This document shows positions 43,547-54,760 of a stretch of DNA of 64,000 nucleotides, piece by piece. The position numbers were made by a program, and so were the translations under genes. This stretch comes from Larix kaempferi (lineage: Eukaryota > Streptophyta > Pinopsida > Pinales > Pinaceae), in the NCBI GenBank assembly GCA_027924585.1, contig BSBM01000050.1, positions 9,604,001 to 9,668,000 of the forward strand, written 5' to 3'. How positions within the stretch are numbered: the stretch's first letter is position 1; each line of letters opens with the position of its first letter. The notes below the pieces were generated by a model. That model was not told where the DNA came from. It searched no databases and saw nothing but the letters and a program-made list of their open reading frames with translations.

Positions 43547-44534
43547 CATAAATTGTCAATTTAAATCAAAGTAGGGGACCTTTGGCTCTCATGCATGTCT
43601 TAGGTCCCTTTGCTCCTTGTGCTCATAGTTAAGAGGTACTTGCATTTATGCCCCTTTCCAGTACCTTCCTGGGTTGTGGTGAGATGATTCTCCAACAAAT
43701 GTGGTGTGTTGGTGAATGTCGATTAGATCCAAAGAATGTTGGTGAGCCCTCAGCTCTTGTGTTATCTCTTATTGATAGAGGTGAGGATGCTCTGGAGACT
43801 TCAAATGTGTATGGACTCTTAGTTGTTTGATCCTTTATTTGTGTGCTAGCCTTTGTTCATAGTATTTTGGATTTTCCTTCTTATAATGTTTCAATCAAGT
43901 TTTTAGATAAGAGAGATGATAGAACTAGAGAATATAGGTTGGAATTTCTGGACAGACAACAATGTATAGTTCTATTGGCAAGCTTTCAAGTTATCTTTTC
44001 TCTTACAATTCATATAGGTGAAAGTGCTTTAGAGTTTCTTGTTGTGTATGGAATCTATGTTGTCCATAATTTGATCTATGTGCACTCCTTTGTTCATAGT
44101 GTCTTGGTTTTTATATTCTAGTCATTTTTTTAGATAAAAGGGGTGAGTGTATCAGGGTATTTGGTTACGAGTTCTATACACTTTGCCAGTCATATTCAAA
44201 TCAACATTATTTATAGGTTCATAGTAGCAAAGTTTTGTGTTATGATTGGATAGAATACTTGATGAGCTACTTGATTGAAAATTAATATTGTAACTTTGTT
44301 CCACCTCTGAGAAGGATAGGGACTCATTCACATTATGTATTTGCTTACACACTTAAATGCAATTTTGTTGTTGTTGAGTCTCTTTATTATTGCAATTTAG
44401 GTGTAAATCCACTGAAGACCTTTAGTGAAAAGAGAGGGAATTAGGAAGCTATATGGTCTTAACCCTCTGTTATCCATGGACACTATCCTCATATCTTCAT
44501 GGCTAATCCTTTCGGAAAATTTTGAGCCAATGTG
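43547..44534 (+). pseudogene. Sequence between copia-1 and copia-2 with a damaged open frame
   Basis: A frame from 43648 to 44121 (158 codons) has one stop near 43828. It encodes a hydrophobic, unrecognised peptide. Two parts, about 43781-43890 and 44021-44130, are an imperfect direct duplication (GGTGAGGATGCTCTGGAG and GGTGAAAGTGCTTTAGAG). From about 44379 to 44534 another frame leads up to the copia-2 insertion and continues beyond it at 51530. Function is unknown. Confidence 0.3.
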
Positions 44535-45180
44535 TGTTAAATTTTCAGAATTTACTTTAATCTGATCTAGGATCTTAACTGAGAGAACAACATGTACAGC
44601 AAATCTACAGCATATCAATCATGGACACAATAATGCAAGCACACAAGAGACACGGAGTTTACTTGGGGAAAACCATAAAGGTGAAAAACCCCAATAACTT
44701 ACTCAAAGATAGATAGAGCAATGGTACAACTAGAATACAAGAGATAGTCTTCTCCTAGCAGCAGAGCCTCCTCCTCCACAAGTGCGCCACTCTCCCAAGT
44801 GTGAGTGAGAGAATAGAATGTGTAAAATGAGAGAGACGCACTCTCTATTTATACACTAACTTGACTTGACCTTTACTCAACTAGGTCGGCCTCAACTTAA
44901 CCACTTAACATAATGCTGACTGGGCCGATCCCCACTAGGGTGGTCTAATAACCCTTTGACCCACATGGCCGACCCCCAATAGGGTGGTCTAATAACCCTT
45001 TGACCCACATGACTTATACAGGGCCGACCCCAATAAGGTGGTCTAATAACCCATCAAGTATAAGTTAAGACACTTACAATATAAATGACGACACTTCCGT
45101 ATAGAGGAATAATAACATCTCTATAGGAATAAAATATACATATATGTGAAATACATTCCGAAGTTACATATACAGCAACA
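44535..45180 (-). repeat. Copia-2 3' LTR
   Basis: 646 bp. Near 44845-44853 the minus strand reads TATAAATAG, a good TATA box. At about 44929-45055 a unit of about 50 bp ending AGGGTGGTCTAATAACCC occurs three times. Confidence 0.92.
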
Positions 45181-45192
45181 CTCCCTCTTAAC
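45181..45192 (-). promoter_or_regulatory. Copia-2 polypurine tract
   Basis: On the minus strand AGTTAAGAGGGAG abuts TGTTGCTG, the LTR start. Confidence 0.65.
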
Positions 45193-45504
45193 TAGGAAGG
45201 TATTTCTCGACACAGGTCTTCTAGCACAAGTCATCTTCTCTAGATCATCGTCACTACTGCTGCTATCTCAATCAATCTTTGAATCTACTCGTCATAGGAA
45301 GTTCTACAGAGCTAGTCCTTTTTCATACTGGATGTAGGCCCACCACCTGCAGGTCTTCGTCATCACTGGTCATACTATGGAAATCTCGGGACTTATTACG
45401 TACGTCACAAAACCTTAAAAGAGTCTCTTGACTAGCAAGAACCCTAAAGAGCATCCGAGGCCTTTTTCATCCTGTCCAGATCTCCAGGACTTATTACATG
45501 TGAC

Positions 45505-46010
45505 CCCACCACAAAACCTCGAAAGAGAATCCCAGGACTGATTACGAGCACGAGGCTCAACCTATCAGATCTCCCAGGGCACAAATTACATGTGGTCACC
45601 ACAAAACCTAGAAAGAGCATCCCAGGACTAATTACGAGCACAAGGTTCAACCTATCGGATCTCCCGGGGCACAAATTACATGTGGTCATGGAAAAACCTC
45701 GAAAGAGCATCCCAGGACTGATTACGAGCACACGTCTCAACCTATCAGATCTCCCAGGGCACAAATTACATGCCATAGGACAAAACCTCGAAAGTGCATC
45801 TGCCAAATATCCCAGGGCACAAATTACATGCCATTGGAAAAACCTTGAAAGACTATCTGCAGATCTCCTAGGGCACAAATTATATGTCCTCCCAAGCAAA
45901 ACCTTGAAAGAGCATTTTCCAGATATCCCAGGGTACAAATTACATGCCATAGGAAAAACCTCGAAAGACTATCTGCAAATCTCCCAGGGCACAAATTACA
46001 TGCTTATCTG
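45505..46010. repeat. Minisatellite-like array with 88- and 58-bp periods in copia-2
   Basis: Seven units carry AACCTCGAAAGAGCATC and CCCAGGGCACAAATTACATG. Starts near 45510, 45598, 45686 and 45777 are about 88-91 bp apart, then 45834, 45893 and 45951 are 57-59 bp apart. The short units lack the GACTGATTACGAGCAC part. The length is not always a multiple of three, and the open frames on both strands through it are products of the repeat. Confidence 0.88.
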
Positions 46011-46194
46011 CACAACCTATTCCATGACCACAGAGTATCAACCTGATACTCACCATACATCATCTTGATGTACACATGATCATCATCACTGCAACATCCA
46101 GCTGCATGTCATCTGGAGCAACATCCCGAAGCTCGTCATCCATGATCATCCTGATCATACAATGCATCTACCTTATGCATACCAAGTATCTACC

Positions 46195-46520
46195 TGATAC
46201 ATATCATCATACATGATCCACCTGATCATACAGTGTATCCACCTGATACAAATACAAATACATGATACATATCACCATACATGATCCACCTGATCATACA
46301 ATGTATCCACCTGATACATATACAGATACATGGTCCAAGCATCCAACATGATGCATATACAAAAATACATACAAGTGATCCAACTGATCATATCCAGCAT
46401 CCAACATGATGCGTACATACATATAAATGATCCAACTGATCATATCCAGCATCCAACATGATGCGTACATACATATACATATAAATGATCCAACTGATCA
46501 TATCCAACATCCAACATGAT
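46195..46520. repeat. Second repeat block in copia-2 (CTGATCATA units)
   Basis: Two linked motifs alternate: CATGATCCACCTGATCATAC with CCACCTGATACATATAC (46195-46340), then units of 51-57 bp with AAATGATCCAACTGATCATA and CCAACATGATGCG (46370-46520, three copies). Confidence 0.85.
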
Positions 46521-46901
46521 GCATACACATAGCAGTAACTGGAGCATCGTCCTGATGCTCATCATCCATGATCCTCCTGGTCGTCATAGAATCGTCCTCT
46601 TCAGATCATCTCATCGTCCACGAAGCATAGCCCAAATGCACATCATCCAGCACTTACACCACCGACATGGGAGAACACATCTACCGCCATTCGGGGAAGG
46701 ATCCAGCCCTTACTTTTTCACCATGGGAGAATACATCTACCGCCATGTGAAAAATGGCTCAGCAATTACATCACGACCAAGGGAGAACACATCAACCATG
46801 TCAGGAAAGCTCATGTGCATCTGCATCTTCCAGACTCATCACTTCCCTTTGGAAGGAACCTCGATCTGAAGTGCACCAAGCCTCTCTCTGAAGTACTCAA
46901 A

Positions 46902-47390
46902 CTACACTCTGGCCAACGGCTTGGTCAATACATCTGCAACCTGCTCATCCGTTGCAACATACTCTACTTCAGTTGTACTCAGTGCTACGTAGGATTGCTT
47001 CCTGCTAAACCAAGAGATCACACTTGATCCCATACTGAAGCAGCACCCAAATTTGCCCTTCCTATCTGTAGCACTGCCTGCCCAATCTGAATCAACATAA
47101 CCCTGCAGGTTAAACTTTTGATTCGCATCATACTTGAGCCCATAATCAACCGTACCCTTTAGGTACCTCAGAATATGCTTTACAGCAACCAGGTGAACAT
47201 CTCTCAGATCCGTCAGGAACTGGCTCTGTGTGTTCACCGCAAAGCAAATATCTGGTCTCGTGTTCGTCAGGTACATAGAGGACCCAATCATCTGACGATA
47301 CATCGTGACATCAACCGGATCAAATGAAGCATCACATAGAAGCTTCAGGTTTGATGCCATAGGTGTGGCCATATCCTTGCAGTCCATCAT
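46902..47390 (-). pseudogene. Copia-2 RNase H
   Basis: The frame gives MATPMASNLKLL, then YRQMIGSSMYLTNTRPDICF, HILRYLKGTVDYGLKY, GYVDSDWAGSATDRKGKFGC and STTEVEYVA, the standard copia RNase H with aspartates of VDSDWAG and glutamate of TTEVEY in place. It ends ADVLTKPL. This is the best-preserved part of copia-2. An expected segment between VATDE and QVADVL (about 70 residues in intact elements) is missing, an in-frame deletion. Confidence 0.88.
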
Positions 47391-48010
47391 CCCGAACTTC
47401 TTCAGGATCTCTATTGCATACTTCCCTTGTACAAGGAAGATTCCATCTGCACTCTACCACACCTCCATGCCAAAAACAAATAGTGCATCATCCCCAAGTT
47501 CTTCATCTCGAACTCGGCAGCAAGCTTCCTCTGCGTGTCGGCACTCAATCTATCCTCACCTGTTACAAACAGGTCATCCACATAGTAGTATCACTGGATT
47601 GCCTTCCTCAACCTTGTAGTGAAGGTTGGAATCCGCTTTACTCTTGGTAAAGCCCAAACTGGATAGAAAGCTATCTATCCTACCATACCAAGTTCTGCAC
47701 ATATATGACTCCCTGTCATGTGTCTCAGAACCAAGTGGCTACTCCATGTACACTTCTTCTTCAACTACAGAAAGCTATCTTGAAATCCATATGGTGTATC
47801 TTCCCTATCATCACTGCAGCCGGAGCAAGTACTGATCTAATGGAAGTGTATCTGGCTACAGGAGCAAAAGTCTCTATGCTACCACCTGCAGCATGCTTGA
47901 TATTGTAGCTTCTCTTGGAAGTCACTACAGACTCCCCTTCAGGTCTTGGGACTGCATCCCAAACATCTTCGTGATCGACTGGTACTCCTCGATCATGGCA
48001 TTCTTCCCAG
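47391..48010 (-). pseudogene. Copia-2 reverse transcriptase, broken
   Basis: From about 47965 the minus strand reads MIEEYQSI, a frameshift, VWDAVPRPEGESVVTS, KHAAGGSIETFAPVARYTSI, where about 20 residues of the normal sequence before TFAPVAR are deleted, then several frame changes. The YVDD region is present only as a short remnant near 47590. Confidence 0.78.
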
Positions 48011-48468
48011 ATCCTGGGAACTTCAATATCTTCAATATTTTCAATAGATAACTTTGTTGCTAAACAAATGTTGTATTCCTTCTTTTGTAGGTGATGGTAT
48101 ATGATCTTTCCTACACAACAAGTTAAATTGCATGATTAGAAAATATCTCATAGTTTTCAGAAAAAATTCTTACACATAAAGAAATATGTCATACAGTCAT
48201 GCAATTATCTTAGCCAATGCTTCAATACAACATTTATCCATATTCCGTAACTTTCTAGATGCCTTCCAATCTCTACCAGAACATTGTTAAGAGTGTGCCC
48301 AACTCCTAACATGTCAGCAAAGAGGTTTCATTCTAGATAAGTAGCAATGGAATGTTGTACAGTGCCATAGGCCACTTACCCATGTATATTACTAGTATAT
48401 TGTTCATCAATGCAACTATTCTAATATGCATAATACACAACCTAATTCTAGGAACATAAGCATATACA

Positions 48469-48657
48469 TCATTGAATAACATTATGTAAGAAATGACAAT
48501 CCAAATACTTATCTTTGTATGGTTGCTGGGTGGACTCCCTCTGAATCTTTTCAACTCCATTCTGATGTGGATTGTGAGAAGTGGTCAACTCCCTTTGAAT
48601 ATCTGCATCCTTGCAAAAACTACTGAAGTGTGCTCCTTTGCTTTCTTGCAGGAACAA
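48469..48657 (-). pseudogene. Copia-2 integrase remnant
   Basis: FCKDADIQRELTTSHNPHQN followed by GVE matches the end of the copia integrase core, normally with a stretch containing NPQQNGVAER. The glutamate of the catalytic triad is in GVE. The rest of integrase is not recognisable. Confidence 0.72.
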
Positions 48658-49870
48658 CTAGAGTATGCTCCCTCTTGATCTTTGCTTCCTGGATTACCTT
48701 TCCTTGAACTTACATCCATCCTTAATCACTATGCATGCTTATTAGTATCATCATTGTGTTATCCTTGAGGTCTCATACATAATCACACATTTATTAGTAT
48801 AATCTTAATACTATCAAAACACAATAATCTTAAACATGTATAGTCATGATCATTCACAGATAATAAACATTAGTATTCAAGGTTTCAGGGAAGTCTTCTT
48901 TTACTCATGCATATTCTTATTTTATCCTAGGACTCTTCTGATTAGTTAAATCATCAATGCATAAACCTGTGATTACTCAAACCTATACCTTCATGATTCT
49001 TCGGGTTAGTCATATCATCAATTATGGTAAGAAACATAATATGCATACAGCCATGACTATTCAAACCTATGACTTCATGAATAATCATTATCAACAACAC
49101 AACAGTATAAGATCCTAACACAAGGTAGAATTCTAGCTTGATATAGGAAAAACATACCTGGATTAGCATGCTAGCTAGTTATGTCTAACATACCCACATA
49201 ATGTCTTCTGGTTCTCTTCAGTGACTTGTGCTAGTAACCTGCATGTCTCATAGGTTAACCATTGTAGGACCAAGTTATACATACCTCGAAAGTAGATCTT
49301 CTATGTGATCCATGACAATGGATGAATCTTTGTCTTCATGTCACCATGATCATATATTCTTGAAGTAGAACATGATTTGTCTTTCTTGGTGTACCTTTTA
49401 TGTTAGCGAACAACATAAACCTCATATAACATCACAATACATTAGTACATTCATAAGTGTCAAAACCTTAATTAATGAATATCTTATATTAAGGTGATAC
49501 GACAAGTCTAGTAATTAATCAAGATTGTACTGTAATGATATGAAGACAAACATATGATAAAATTAACCATGAAACATACCTGTAAGCCATACCTGTCAAG
49601 ATTGCTTGTAATCTTCTTATGGAAGGCCTTAGCCTCATCTCCCTCTGAGACAGGAACTTCTTCACTTATGCAGGTGACCAATCCATCTTCTTCTAGGATT
49701 AACCCAATCCACTTGATTTGCAAGAACTGGACCTGGAGCTGGATTAGGGTTTGTCAAATAAACCCCAAAAATTCAAACTTTGAATTTCAAACTTCCGAAA
49801 GGATAGAAATATGCGCCTTGATGAGCTGATCAAGTTGGTATATTCAAAATTTGAAAACTGCAAAGTTTTA
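48658..49870. other. Copia-2 interior, nothing recognised
   Basis: About 1.2 kb of AT-rich DNA without gag or other motif. A CAAACCTATnnCTTCATGA phrase occurs twice, near 48975 and 49059. Confidence 0.5.
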
Positions 49871-49919
49871 CCCCTCGAAATTGCCTTTTAGATTTCCGGA
49901 TTCACTAGGGAGGACCCTG

Positions 49920-50225
49920 AATTAGGGTTTGAGTTTCCCGGATCTTCACCCAACCAAAATATTTGATTCAAATCTCTAAGCTTTGATTTTTCTGAGGAGA
50001 TTCCAGCCGTGGTCACATATTTCCAAAATTCCAATTTTTGCGGAAGCCCTAATTTTCCATCTTTTCGATCAAAGTCCCGAACTGGGGTTTGATCAAGCCC
50101 GGCCTTCTGCCCAACCAAAAAATCTGATCTTGGTCTCTAAATTTCGATTTTGATGAATAGCATCCAGCCATGGTCTTCGATTAGAAAAATTCCAACTTTC
50201 TTCGAAGCCCTAAATTTCGGAAGCC
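49920..50225. repeat. Tandem duplication of about 165 bp in copia-2 leader
   Basis: Two adjacent diverged copies share CACCCAACCAAAATAT or TGCCCAACCAAAAAAT, TCCAGCCGTGGTC or TCCAGCCATGGTC, and GAAGCCCTAAnTTT. Just downstream another pair shares CTGAAAAATTTTCnTGAGATAGC (about 50319 and 50496). Confidence 0.7.
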
Positions 50226-50866
50226 ATGAATGAAGGTGCTAAAAAATAATTCTGTTTTGACAGAAATATGTACCTGATTGTTTTTGGTGTAACTCCAAAT
50301 TTTTTGATCCACAGGGTCTGAAAAATTTTCCTGAGATAGCCTGACCTATTATATTTCCATTCCGATAGGTCTAACCTCAATTGGATTTTCTGAGAGAGAG
50401 TTATGCCAAGTGTCGCAACGTGACCTGTTTATGGGATAAAATAGGAGAGCGAACTTGTACGGCGTTCCACGTGTCACTGGTTCAACTTCGGCCTCTGAAA
50501 AATTTTCTTGAGATAGCACAATCTGTGTACTACATGTCCCTTTTTACGAAATTTCATTTGGATCTTTCTATCCCAAGTTATGACCTTTTTCCCAAGGTCA
50601 CTTGATTTTGACTCAGATCTGGAAGAGGCAGAAACCCTATATTGTACATATCATAAATCACAAAGTACAATGAATTAGAGGTTTTCCTTTGGAAGCGAGG
50701 TACATGGGGATCTTATATTCAACCTGTAAAAGTTTCAGATCCGAAAACTTAGCCAAAATGGATTTATAGCGAAAGTGCTACGATGACGGGTTTTTGCTAT
50801 ATCAAGCCCTAGCATCGTAAGTGCAACAAGTGTCATACATGCCATATCATGCCTTCTTTCAGGCTA

Positions 50867-50878
50867 GCTCTGATACCA
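50867..50878 (-). promoter_or_regulatory. Copia-2 primer-binding site (initiator Met tRNA)
   Basis: TGGTATCAGAGC on the minus strand directly follows the LTR end. Confidence 0.9.
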
Positions 50879-51524
50879 TGTTAAATTTTCAGAATTTACT
50901 TCAATCTGATCTAGGATCTTAACTGAGAGAACAACATGTACAGCAAATCTACAGCATATCAATCATGGACACAATAATTCAAGCACACAAGAGACACAGA
51001 GTTTACTTGGGGAAAACCATAAAGGTGAAAAACCCCAATAACTTCCTCAGAGATAGATAGAGCAATGATACAACCAAAATACAAGAGATAGTCTTCTCCT
51101 AGCAGCAGAGCCTCCTCCTCCACAAGTGCTCCACTCTCCCATGTGTGAGTAAGAGAATAGAATGTGTAAAATGAGAGAGACGCACTCTCTATTTAGACAA
51201 TAACTTGACTTGACCTTTACTCAACTAGGTCGGCCTCAACTTAACCACTTAACATAATGCTGACTGGGTCGACCCCCACTAGGGTGGTCTAATAACCCTT
51301 TGACCCACATGGACGACCCCCAATAGGGTGGTCTAATAACCCTTTGACCCACAGGACTTATACAGGGCCGACCCCAACAAGGTGGTCTAATAACCCATCA
51401 AGTATAAGTTAAGACACTTACAATATAAATGACGACACTTCCGTATAGAGGAATAATAACATCTCTATACGAATACAATATACATATATGTGAAATACAT
51501 TCCGAAGTTACATATACATCAACA
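50879..51524 (-). repeat. Copia-2 5' LTR
   Basis: 646 bp matching 44535-45180. The TATA position reads TCTAAATAG on the minus strand (51189-51197) instead of TATAAATAG, so the promoter of this copy is probably damaged. Confidence 0.92.
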
Positions 51525-52195
51525 ATGTGGAGAGCAATCTTGAATTTCAAAAAGTACGGGAAAATATGGAGGCTATTATGGAAAGACTGAAGCAATACAT
51601 GGAATATTATAGCTTGCAAATTGGCAACTTAAGAAATAAACAAGAATAAATGGAGGTAAAGTTGAGTGATTAGATCATTCAATTTGAGAAATTTTCCAGA
51701 GACATTGACTTGCAATTCAATATCATTTTTGGCTTGGTATGTGGATCTCAATCAACTACATGGAAACCTTGGGCTACCAGTGACTTTGTCAAAGAATTCC
51801 TTGAAGAGGAGAATGTAATCCTACAAAAAAACCAACTCAAATTGAGAAACAACATCCACTAACCATTTACACAGAGCAAGAGGATGTTATAATGGATGAA
51901 GCTTATATTGGGAACCGGTTCAATCCATAATGCTTGTTTTTAATGGTTTATACTTGTGTTTTTATTCTTATTCAATATGTTAGATAATACAACTTTAAGA
52001 ATCATATGATAAATTATGGACGCAGTTGGTCAAGAGGCATCTTAGAAACTTTTTGTTATAAGGCTTAGCTCTACATAGCCTACTGTAATTTTATAATTTT
52101 TAGACTACTATGCATTGTTCTCGGTCGTTTGGACCTTCTGTAGACTCCTTTTAATACAAATTGATATGTGTTTCCATTAAAAATAAATAAATAAC
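51525..52195 (+). pseudogene. Fragment resuming after copia-2; coiled-coil-like, then LINE-like 3' end
   Basis: With copia-2 removed the frame from 44490 continues as ANVESNLEFQKVRENMEAIM, ERLKQYMEYYSLQIGNLRNK, then stops and QFEKFSRDIDLQF. It is highly charged and helical, and I do not recognise it. From about 52020 the DNA resembles a plant LINE 3' end, with CGGTCGTTTGGACC and a terminal AAAAATAAATAAATAA near 52178-52193. Confidence 0.35.
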
Positions 52196-53410
52196 ATAAA
52201 AATATTTTCATCCATCTTCGTCCTCTAATGTCTCCTCAAACTGTTCATATAGCCTATCAAATTTATGGCTCAAATTTTCACCCTTTTTTTATGCAAATGA
52301 TAATTCTATCATCATCAACTTTATGTTCTCCTTCTTCACTCTAATGCAATTCATTATCCTCAACCAACTCTTCCTCACCATCTATGAAGTGTCTAACAAC
52401 CTTGTCCTTCATATAAGCTACCTCTGGACCCAAGGCTTCCACTCTCTCCTTCAATTACCTTTGTGCTTTTGTTACCTCATTCATATTCAATAACATTTTC
52501 CTCTACATTAGAACTTTTAAAACACCCTCATACTTTATTTTCCCTTAAATTTTCTTTTTCAACCCGTTTGCTCATGATGTTTCTACTATTTCTATATTTG
52601 TCAACAACTCCTCTTAATCATTTCACATACTTCTTCAAAGATGACCTCCACAATAGGCCTTTGTTTCTTAATATTTCCAACCTTTATCTTATTGTCTTTA
52701 TCACCCATCTCTGCACTCTCGATATGCAGTCTTATTTTAATGTCCACAAATTCCCTTCAACCTCCTCAATGTTTCTTTCTCTTCTCTCTTTCTATACAAA
52801 TTCTTAAATCTACCTTTCTCAAACCCTCCACAGCGTTCTTCTCAGTCACTAATGGATCATTTCTCTTCACTTAATTATTCTTTACCTCAAGAATTCTACC
52901 TAACTTCAACTCTTACTGTAACTGTTGGCTTATTCAAAATTTTCAAACCTCTTGGACAACTCTACCCACAATTGCAACTGTGGAGCTGTCTTCACCTTCA
53001 CACAACCAATTCCCACCAGAAACTTGGGTTGTTTTCAAATACCCATTTGTGTATTTTCAAATCCGCCTTAAACTTTTCCAACCCACAATAGGGTTTCCTT
53101 TACTTCAACTACTCACAACTTCAAACCTTCAAGACCAATTACCCAATCACAATTGAAGTTGTTCTTCTCTTCACTTATAACTGTACCCACAACCTCAATT
53201 GTGGAGCTGCCTCTTTAGTGGGATTCCACCTACTTTGTAGGATACTCTTGCTCTGATACCAAACTTAAGCAACTGTGAATGTATTAATTGAAAAACACAA
53301 AAAGTCTATGACTAAACTTAGAGTACACAACCACAACACGAATTTATGCACACGTGATTCACATTAAAACATACACCAACTCACCAATAAGCAATTAAAT
53401 TCACTAATGG
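52196..53410. other. Unassigned stretch with a possible copia primer site
   Basis: The minus strand shows scattered coding-like pieces (GLEKFKADLKIHKWVFEN) in several frames but no known domain. At 53250-53261 the minus strand carries TGGTATCAGAGC, the initiator Met primer sequence, so a truncated copia may begin here. No LTR partner was found. Confidence 0.4.
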
Positions 53411-53601
53411 ATTTTATTTTATTTTGTAAATAAAAAGACTATATATTACTACTTAAGAAGAGTACAGAGCTTGTTACACAGTTTCATCAAAGACTTATTC
53501 ATTCCCAGCCCAGATCAGCCAAACAGGAATCCATGCATCGGTCAGACTTATCAAACTTAATCTGAGACATTCCCGGTAGAAGACCCGCCAAATAGGAATT
53601 T

Positions 53602-53626
53602 GACATAGACATAGACATAGACATAG
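53602..53626. repeat. Hexanucleotide microsatellite (GACATA)4
   Basis: Four perfect copies of GACATA plus one base, in the LINE-2 3' region. Confidence 0.9.
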
Positions 53627-53729
53627 AAGTTCAAATCCTTTATCAGCTAGTCTAAAAGTCGTCTGGTGCTAATGAAAAACCAAAAAACAGAGATCGAGAC
53701 ACGCCACAAGATAGCCTTCTACAAAGAAC

Positions 53730-54392
53730 CTAATCAATTGTGACAGTAGGAGGACCCCTACCCGATATTTCCAGCGCTTGTTGTGGACCGTCCTGCGGGT
53801 TCTGGATTTTGACAGTACTCCCAGCATTCTCAGGATGTTGCTTGGTACCGCCACATGCAAAGCTACCTGGTTCCCCATCACCCTTCCACTGAATGATGAA
53901 TGTGAGACCAATTTTCTTAGCAATGACATCTATTTTTGCATGCATCACACGGTTGTCCAGATTGTGGGATTTCCAAGACCTGACCGGTTCTTCGTCCCCT
54001 TTGTTCTTGTTGAACGAATCCATCAGGACATGCACCATTAAATTCTTTGTTACCTAGTAAGTCATAAGGGTCCGCTCATAGATAGATTCACGGACAGCCG
54101 TAATGCCTGGGTCTGCCACCCACTCTTCAATTTCCCTACGAACTTCCTCGGGAGGAAAACTCTGAACAGTATCTCAAAGGTCTTTCTCAATTCCTTCAAT
54201 TTATTCCCTGATAGACGGAGGAATACGACCCCGGAAGATTGAATCCGACTCCCGAAGGCGAGCCTTGGTTGAAGTGCGGGTTACATGCCCCCCCCTCACG
54301 CTGCCCTGCATAGAATATTCCCCATCGGTCATATGCCCATCCCCCCCCGAAGCCTTCAGTTTCGAAAAAGTAGTCCTGCGTTTAGGTGTCAT
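53730..54392 (-). pseudogene. LINE-2 ORF3, a third open frame after RNase H
   Basis: A single frame of 221 codons from the ATG at 54392 to 53730 has three internal stops and no indel. It reads MTPKRRTTFSKLKASGGDG, then SFPPEEVRREIEEWVADPG, VRESIYERTLMTYWV-like (with a stop at W), VLMDSFNKNKGDEEP, and ends GRGPPTVTID. The start is basic, the middle is charged and helical. I recognise no domain. The frame is not that of ORF2, and about 370 bases separate them. Plant L1 elements normally have two ORFs, so this may be a captured gene or a lineage-specific protein. Confidence 0.5.
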
Positions 54393-54760
54393 TATGAAAG
54401 CCACCAGAGGTTCAGGTGGTGTTACCCAGAAAAACCACCCCTGCTCACACTCAACACAACTCTATGCACTATCAATACACTAGCAGGAGGCAGGTGAGAT
54501 AGTAGAGGAAACAATGAAATTGCGAGAGCAGCCCTTCATATTTGAAACCTAAAGCGTAATCATGGATGAAGCTGCGAATTGATGGACTGACAACAGGGAG
54601 TACGGAATTTCCTGTAGCGAATTTACGAGCCCACAAACGAAAATGAGGAATGTGCAGGTGAGAGTACAGCGAAATTTGCCTCCACCCTTTTCAACAAATC
54701 TGCCACGCTTAAGTCTAAGCCAGAACTTAGCAGTCGACATGACTAGCGATACGACAAGCA

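Larger units (their letters stand above)
44535..51524 (-). mobile_element. Copia-2: Ty1/copia element with decayed pol (7.0 kb)
   Basis: LTRs 44535-45180 and 50879-51524 are both 646 bp, from TGTTAAATTTTC to CAACA, with few differences. The target duplication ATGTG (44530-44534 and 51525-51529) is perfect. On the minus strand the order is 5' LTR, primer site, about 2 kb of non-coding leader, integrase remnant (48657), RT and RNase H (48010-46902), repeat arrays, purine tract, 3' LTR. No gag was recognised. Confidence 0.92.

Noticed and set aside
45592-46068. Long open frames on both strands through the copia-2 repeats
   Set aside because: They are produced by repeat units that lack stops. 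The composition is repetitive, and no domain or start context supports a gene.
52463-53091. Plus-strand open frames rich in Leu, Ser and Phe
   Set aside because: They reflect pyrimidine-rich sequence. The copia-like primer site and coding-like pieces are on the minus strand.
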